In this document: one piece after another, positions 6,264 to 10,296 of the stretch | Position numbering within the stretch: position 1 is the stretch's first letter | How the letters are laid out: every line of letters begins with the position of its first letter | Translations under genes and position numbers: made by a program | From: Robiginitomaculum sp. | GTDB lineage: Bacteria; Pseudomonadota; Alphaproteobacteria; Caulobacterales; Maricaulaceae | Assembly (NCBI GenBank): GCA_027071965.1 | Contig: JALSYJ010000224.1 | Location: forward strand, 1 to 10,296 | Length of the DNA: 10,296 nt | Reading direction: 5' to 3' | Notes under the pieces: generated by a model | Database searches by the model: none | What the model was told of the DNA's origin: nothing | What the model saw: the letters and a program-made list of their open reading frames with translations, nothing else

Positions 6264-8150
6264 ATGAAACAATTTTCTTTTAGCCTGTTGATACTGATAT
6301 TCCTGTGCGCTGTTTCTGCGGCCAATGCACAAACCTCCTTTGCCGCACTTGCGGGATCCGATCAGCCGGTAGAGCTGGATTGGCGCAATACGGCTGTGGT
6401 CCTTGAGTTTCATCTGCCGCCTGCTCCCGGGGCGGCCAGCCTGACCATTGCCGCCAGACCTATGGACACTCCTGCAATTGATGGCAGTTATTTTCTGCTC
6501 AGTGTCAATCAACACCCTGCGGTTCCATTTGCTCCGGCCGCCAGAGGGTTTTCCGCCCGCTTTGACATACCACAAGGACAATTAAGGCCCGGCATGAATC
6601 AGGTTGAGCTTAGCTTTATATCAGGAAAGCAACAGCAATGCCTTAGCAGGCAGGACGGCGGCTGGACAATCAATATGAAAAAAAGCCGGTTTGATCTTGC
6701 GCTGAACCACCCCAGGCCAGAACTGTCACAAATTGAAGACTGGCTGCGGGCCGATATGGGAGCGCCTGAAGTGGTTGCAATTGAACAAGGCATGCTTTCA
6801 TTCTCAGCCTATCAGGAATTTGGCGCAACTGTGATGCAGGCGCTGGCCCTGCGCATGAAAAACATTCCCAAAATCACCGCCAACAGCAATCATGCGGATC
6901 TGGTTATACGAGCCGTACAGACACAGACAAAAAGTCAGCCCATAACCATGGAACAGGTTTCATCAATACCGCATTTGAGTTTTAGGGCGCCAACTGAAAG
7001 TTTACAGATTGGGGAAGCAAAATGGTTCGCGCAAAACAAAATTACAGGAGTATTGCCTGCTTCTGCAAATAAATTACCAACAGATCTACTACCCACGCCA
7101 CAGCCATTGCGGTCTTTGCTGCAAAAAACCAGTGTTCCGGCATGGCGGATAATAAGCCCGCCGGTTGAGATGCGCCTGCCGCCCATAGCTTCTGCCCGCT
7201 TGCAAATGGATGTGCGACGACCACAGATAGCAGGATGGGCCTCCAGATTGCGGCTATCTATTGATCGCAAGCAAATTGCGGCACCGGCACTACTTGGCGA
7301 AAAGAACACTTTGACATTCAACCTTCCGGCCAGCCAGTCGGCAGCAAGAACTTTCTCCGTAACCTCGGACATGGTTCCGGCAGGAAAAGCCGAAAATCAC
7401 TGCCCGCCATTTGCTGCTGAGGTTAAAACCGGGCCAATAGCGGTTTCCTTGCAACTGGCTGGAATAGATGCACTTTCAGAATTGGATAAAATAGCCTGGA
7501 ATGGCGGCAGGTTCAGTTCTGAAAACGGCAAGAATGTACAGATATTTCTACCCTCAACCAAGAGCGAAACCCTGTTCCAGAGCTGGCGGGTTTTGGCAAA
7601 ATTGGCCAAGCTGGGAAACAGCGCGCTCATCCATGCCGACTTTGGCGGCAAACCGGATCCGGCAAAAAGCCTCTTATACATTGGAAAAAGGTCAGAAGTT
7701 CCGGCAATTATCAATGAAGAGCTACCCAAAAGTTTTGCAATCGGCGCTGGCAGATATCCATCTGAGCCGGAGCAAGAATATAAATCCCCCTTCATGCAAA
7801 GTGCATTTGCAGCATCACCGATTACTGCCGCTCCGGGTGTGGCAGCCGCCGTAAAAATGCCAAATGAACAGGTTTGGGCAGCAATTTCGGAAATAGACGA
7901 GAGCACAAAAGCACGAGCCTTGCAGGATTTGGCCGATGGCAGGGCCATTGATCATTTTAGCGGCAATGTGGTGCGCTGGCAGGGTGAACTGGTAGAAATA
8001 AACTCAACCGACCCGAACCTGCCTGGGACATTCACGCTTACCGAGATATCATTATGGAATATTATGGTGCTGATTTTATTACCCGGTGGCCTGTGGGCAA
8101 TGGTTTATCTGGCCAAGGCCCGCAAACTTGCCAAATTCACCCGTCTTTAA
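6264..8150 (+). CDS. Secreted BcsB-like protein (cellulose synthase subunit B type) with C-terminal membrane anchor
   Basis: A 628-residue envelope protein. A clear Sec signal peptide covers 1-22 (MK, hydrophobic core, A-N-A cut site before Q23), which fixes the start; an in-frame ATG at 6195 would put 23 residues ahead of it and is rejected. The body follows the BcsB order: a jelly-roll-like beta domain (about 30-155, with 'LRPGMNQVELSF' and C126), a flavodoxin-like segment (about 167-215, 'FSAYQEFGATVMQALAL'), a second beta domain (about 280-385, with C380), a second alpha/beta segment (about 397-500, 'IAWNGGRF' to 'SLLYIGKRSE'), and one transmembrane helix near 597-617 followed by a basic tail. 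BcsB guides the nascent glucan in the periplasm and anchors BcsA by its tail helix. BcsA, BcsZ and BcsC are not in the window, and at 628 residues it is shorter than typical BcsB. It may serve another polysaccharide system. Confidence in BcsB-type architecture is moderate. Confidence 0.6.
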   Translation: MKQFSFSLLILIFLCAVSAANAQTSFAALAGSDQPVELDWRNTAVVLEFHLPPAPGAASLTIAARPMDTPAIDGSYFLLSVNQHPAVPFAPAARGFSARFDIPQGQLRPGMNQVELSFISGKQQQCLSRQDGGWTINMKKSRFDLALNHPRPELSQIEDWLRADMGAPEVVAIEQGMLSFSAYQEFGATVMQALALRMKNIPKITANSNHADLVIRAVQTQTKSQPITMEQVSSIPHLSFRAPTESLQIGEAKWFAQNKITGVLPASANKLPTDLLPTPQPLRSLLQKTSVPAWRIISPPVEMRLPPIASARLQMDVRRPQIAGWASRLRLSIDRKQIAAPALLGEKNTLTFNLPASQSAARTFSVTSDMVPAGKAENHCPPFAAEVKTGPIAVSLQLAGIDALSELDKIAWNGGRFSSENGKNVQIFLPSTKSETLFQSWRVLAKLAKLGNSALIHADFGGKPDPAKSLLYIGKRSEVPAIINEELPKSFAIGAGRYPSEPEQEYKSPFMQSAFAASPITAAPGVAAAVKMPNEQVWAAISEIDESTKARALQDLADGRAIDHFSGNVVRWQGELVEINSTDPNLPGTFTLTEISLWNIMVLILLPGGLWAMVYLAKARKLAKFTRL

Positions 8151-8157
8151 GGAAAAC

Positions 8158-8187
8158 ATGGCAGTTTACACTCAAATTTGGGTGTAA
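8158..8187 (+). CDS. Possible 9-codon leader ORF (MAVYTQIWV) before the 301-residue secreted protein
   Basis: An ATG seven bases after the BcsB-like stop opens a 9-codon frame ending in TAA at 8185-8187, three bases before the ATG of the next gene. TAAGGAAA (8148-8155), overlapping the upstream stop, is a fair ribosome site for it, whereas the 8191 gene has no Shine-Dalgarno of its own directly upstream. Translation of this mini-ORF could therefore deliver ribosomes to the downstream start. It may equally be a chance ORF; no homology can be judged at this length. Confidence 0.3.
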   Translation: MAVYTQIWV

Positions 8188-8188
8188 A
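8165..8188 (+). repeat. Hairpin between the BcsB-like gene and the downstream start codon
   Basis: Arms TTTACACTC (8165-8173) and GGGTGTAAA (8180-8188) pair over nine positions with one T-G wobble, around a six-base loop AAATTT. The outer seven pairs are perfect. The hairpin ends two bases before the ATG at 8191 and would either hinder initiation or bring the upstream TAAGGAAA within about 13 bases of the ATG when folded. As DNA it could also be a protein-binding palindrome. There is no T-run after it, so it is not a typical terminator. Confidence 0.5.
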
Positions 8189-8190
8189 AA

Positions 8191-9096
8191 ATGCAGCATA
8201 TTTTGCGAACAGGCGGGATCGCCCTGATATTTTTGATGGCGCTCGGCGTATCGGCACTTGCGGTTGATGAACGGGGTGTGTTTTCCAAAAGAACTGCAAT
8301 TTTTGCCTTTGCCAACAAGTGCGGTTTGCTAAGTGACAGTGAGCTGCTGGCGGTAAAATCCGGCCAGCTACAAGCCCGTGGCGCCTTGCTGCGCTCTGGC
8401 ATTCTAGCATCAGAAGTAAACAGGCTGGATATGATTGCCCGGCAAAGCGTTATTGGCATTGATTGTGAAAACCCCGAAGCTCTTGCCGAAATTGACAGGG
8501 TAAAGACCTCCCATAGCCACTGGCTGAAGATGAAGTCACTGGAGTATCCCGGACAATATCGATCATGGCAGACCCGGCGCGATGATGTAATTTCACAGCG
8601 CCATTGGCGCACCATTCAGGAAATTGAAAAAGCCGATACCGGCTCGGTTTTACTGGGCTCCTCAATTCTGGACGGTCAGTACTCACTGGATATTGTTATT
8701 GAAAACCAGCCCGCCCCGCGCTCGGTATTGTTGCGCATGCGTGATCCACAAAAGCTGCCGAACCCACCTAATGAGTTTCTGCGTAAACTGCTAAAACTGC
8801 CAATGAAAGGCGTATCTGGACTGGCCCCGCCGGACAGTGCCACCAACACCTATTTTGCTACGCACCGGGTCATGGCTGAAACCGGCATGCTGTCCGCATC
8901 CGAAGGAGTGAGCGGGGTTCGCTTTGGCTTTGACAGGGAGGTTTTGCAAGCTTTTTCAGAGCTTGAGCCCACAGAAGCAATAAGTATTGATCTTTACTGG
9001 TCGAACGGGCTGGGGAAGCCAGATCGCCACAAACGACTCTATGCCGAAGTCGGTGATTTTATGGCCGCCAGAATATTTGCCGAAGCTAATGATTAA
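8191..9096 (+). CDS. Secreted protein of unknown function (301 residues)
   Basis: The N-terminus has a signal peptide (1-24: MQHILR, hydrophobic core, S-A-L-A cut before VDERG), so the protein should be periplasmic or exported. The mature N-terminal region holds 'FANKCGLLSDSELLAVKSGQLQ' (start of the helix at about 40-60, C44), 'ARGALLRSG' and 'GIDCENPEAL' (C92). These two cysteines could form a disulfide. I have a general impression of similar secreted proteins in Hyphomonadaceae and Caulobacterales with the same K-C-x-L-L...ARGALLR...C pattern, but know no name. The C-terminal part (about 150-300) is mixed beta/alpha ('SVLLGSSILDGQYSLDIVIEN', 'EAISIDLYWSNG'). No enzyme motif is evident. It lies 40 bases after the BcsB-like gene on the same strand, most likely in one transcript, which suggests a shared envelope role. 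Confidence 0.8.
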   Translation: MQHILRTGGIALIFLMALGVSALAVDERGVFSKRTAIFAFANKCGLLSDSELLAVKSGQLQARGALLRSGILASEVNRLDMIARQSVIGIDCENPEALAEIDRVKTSHSHWLKMKSLEYPGQYRSWQTRRDDVISQRHWRTIQEIEKADTGSVLLGSSILDGQYSLDIVIENQPAPRSVLLRMRDPQKLPNPPNEFLRKLLKLPMKGVSGLAPPDSATNTYFATHRVMAETGMLSASEGVSGVRFGFDREVLQAFSELEPTEAISIDLYWSNGLGKPDRHKRLYAEVGDFMAARIFAEAND

Positions 9097-9108
9097 TTTT
9101 GCAAATAT
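9073..9108. repeat. AT-rich inverted repeat at the convergent gene ends
   Basis: ATATTTGC (9073-9080) and GCAAATAT (9101-9108) form a perfect 8-bp inverted repeat with a 20-base spacer. It spans the 3' end of the 301-residue gene and the 22-base gap to the lytic transglycosylase stop. A second, overlapping pair is TGATTA (9090-9095) and TAATCA (9116-9121). A bidirectional termination role is conceivable, but the arms are AT-rich and no T-run follows on either strand. Confidence 0.25.
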
Positions 9109-9118
9109 ATCCATATAA

Positions 9119-10296
9119 TCAGGTTTCGGTTTCATCTTCCAAAGAAGAAACCGGAATTGCCGGTGCATGGGCCTTTTCAATAATATCGGCAAAGTTCAAC
9201 ACCGCAGCTACATAAGCCTGCCCCTCAAGCCCGCGCGCATAGCCATGTTTTAAGGTTGAGTAAATTTGCCTGCGCTCAAGTTCCGGCAACAAATCCGAGA
9301 CCACAGACCATTGATCCGGATCCAGCCCCCTTCGCTGTGCCAGCTCCCGTGCGTCCATCATGTGCCCCCAGCCCATATTGTATGCTGCCAGTGCAAAGGC
9401 ATAGCGTTGATCATCGGCAATGGTTTTGGGTAAACGTCGAAGCAGGCTGGCCAGATAGCGCGCGCCACCCCTTATGGATTGTGCCGGATCAAGGCGGTTT
9501 TGCACCCCCTGCTCACTGGCAGTGACCCTGGTCAGCATCATCAGGCCCCTTACCCCGGTCGGGCTTTTGGCATCGGCTTTCCAATGGCTCTCGCGCCAGC
9601 CCACCGCCGCAAGTAATGTCCATGGCAGCTTGTACCTGTTGGCGGCGGCCTCAAAATCCTTACGATACAAAGGCAGGCGCGTGCGGATGGCTCTACGCAA
9701 TCGCGATAAATCCACATAGTCGAATTCTGTATCAGCCACAGTGAAATACCGCTCGTTCAAAGTATCAAGCAAGGCCCGGGTCACGTCCTGCTGCCACCAG
9801 TGTTCAAGATTGCGAAGAAAGCTCTTTTTGCGCCAGTTTGGCTCGCCATTAACCGCCCATGCCAAGGGCACCCCGGATCCAAGCTGTAAACGGGATTCAA
9901 GATTGGGCCAGTATCGGCGCTGCAATGAAAACACGTGTTCATCAGCAATGGTGCAGTCAATTCGTCTGTTAGCCACATCAGCCAGCAGGGTTTCAACCGA
10001 ATTAATGCTGATAACCGGTGCCGGGATCATCTCATTGGTCTTGCGTAAATCCGCAACCAGCTCAATAAAGGAAGAACCATTTGCCAGCTCAAAACGTAAA
10101 CTGCCAAGATCGGCAAGATCACTGATTTTGCCCAAGCCGCGCCGACAGACCAGAACCGGGGCGGCCTGTAAATAGGCCGGGCCAAATGCAAATTTTGCCT
10201 TGCGCTCAGAAGTAATGCTTAACCCGGCGGCAGCCATGTGCGCCTTGTCATCCTTAACCGCCTGCAATACGGCTTCGATATTGGGCAAAACCAGAA
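9119..10296 (-). CDS. mltF: MltF-type membrane-bound lytic murein transglycosylase, 5' end outside the window
   Basis: The reading frame stays open to the window's right edge, so the N-terminus (signal/lipid anchor and first part of domain 1) is missing; an apparent TTG at 10288 is not a convincing start. The visible N-terminal part is a bacterial solute-binding protein family 3 domain ('DKAHMAAAGLSITSERKAKFAFGPAYLQAAPVLV', later 'RRIDCTIADEHVFSLQRRY'). After a linker comes the SLT/GH23 catalytic domain: 'AAVGWRESHW' with catalytic Glu encoded at 9590-9592, 'SPTGVRGLMMLT', 'GGARYLASLLRRLP' and 'FALAAYNMGWGH'. This two-domain order is that of MltF, which cleaves peptidoglycan strands to 1,6-anhydro-muropeptides at the outer membrane. 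The C-terminus ends in a short acidic tail. It converges on the 301-residue gene with 22 bases between stops. Confidence 0.88.
   Translation of the reverse strand, partial: LVLPNIEAVLQAVKDDKAHMAAAGLSITSERKAKFAFGPAYLQAAPVLVCRRGLGKISDLADLGSLRFELANGSSFIELVADLRKTNEMIPAPVISINSVETLLADVANRRIDCTIADEHVFSLQRRYWPNLESRLQLGSGVPLAWAVNGEPNWRKKSFLRNLEHWWQQDVTRALLDTLNERYFTVADTEFDYVDLSRLRRAIRTRLPLYRKDFEAAANRYKLPWTLLAAVGWRESHWKADAKSPTGVRGLMMLTRVTASEQGVQNRLDPAQSIRGGARYLASLLRRLPKTIADDQRYAFALAAYNMGWGHMMDARELAQRRGLDPDQWSVVSDLLPELERRQIYSTLKHGYARGLEGQAYVAAVLNFADIIEKAHAPAIPVSSLEDETET

Noticed and set aside
7397..7948. 183-codon open frame on the minus strand.
   Set aside because: It lies wholly inside the BcsB-like gene, its translation is Ser/Ala/Cys-rich without domain character, and the plus frame has signal peptide and family features.

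Overview
The window looks like chromosomal sequence from an alphaproteobacterium of moderate GC content, possibly from the Maricaulales/Hyphomonadaceae group. This rests on a DUF1491-family protein, a CoxE-like (COG3825-type) VWA protein and a small secreted protein of a kind I associate with that group. The placement is inference from remembered family distributions, not a search. Coding density is very high. No stretch over 300 bases lacks a gene, and I saw no tRNA, rRNA, IS element or CRISPR array.

Layout. (1) 1-1568, plus strand: a YciI-like protein, then a 393-residue VWA/CoxE-like protein with a MIDAS motif; the MoxR ATPase that often accompanies this family is not visible. (2) 1569-2544, plus strand: an AT-richer islet with a perfect TATAAT box inside a 20-bp near-palindrome, a Panacea/DUF4065 (SocA/PanA-type) antitoxin, and an overlapping small ORF whose reading frame is broken. 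Joining two frames across a run of A's restores a protein of about 98 residues resembling a RelE/ParE-fold toxin, so this is probably a toxin-antitoxin locus whose toxin is inactivated or mis-sequenced. (3) 2545-6213, minus strand, probably one transcription unit read from right to left: DUF1491 protein, an unrecognised 139-residue protein, prfC (release factor 3), and an MscS-family channel starting at TTG one base after the prfC stop. (4) 6264-9096, plus strand: a secreted, C-terminally anchored BcsB-like protein and a secreted 301-residue protein of unknown function. Between them lie a 9-codon ORF and a hairpin that may couple their translation. No BcsA is present. (5) 9119-10296, minus strand: the 3' part of an MltF-type lytic transglycosylase (solute-binding domain plus SLT domain), cut by the window edge.

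Functional picture. The minus-strand block combines translation termination (RF3) with osmotic-shock protection (MscS). The right-hand third encodes cell-envelope functions: a possible exopolysaccharide co-factor, a secreted unknown and a peptidoglycan lyase. The part with most signs of recent gain and decay is the Panacea antitoxin with its broken toxin and candidate operator.
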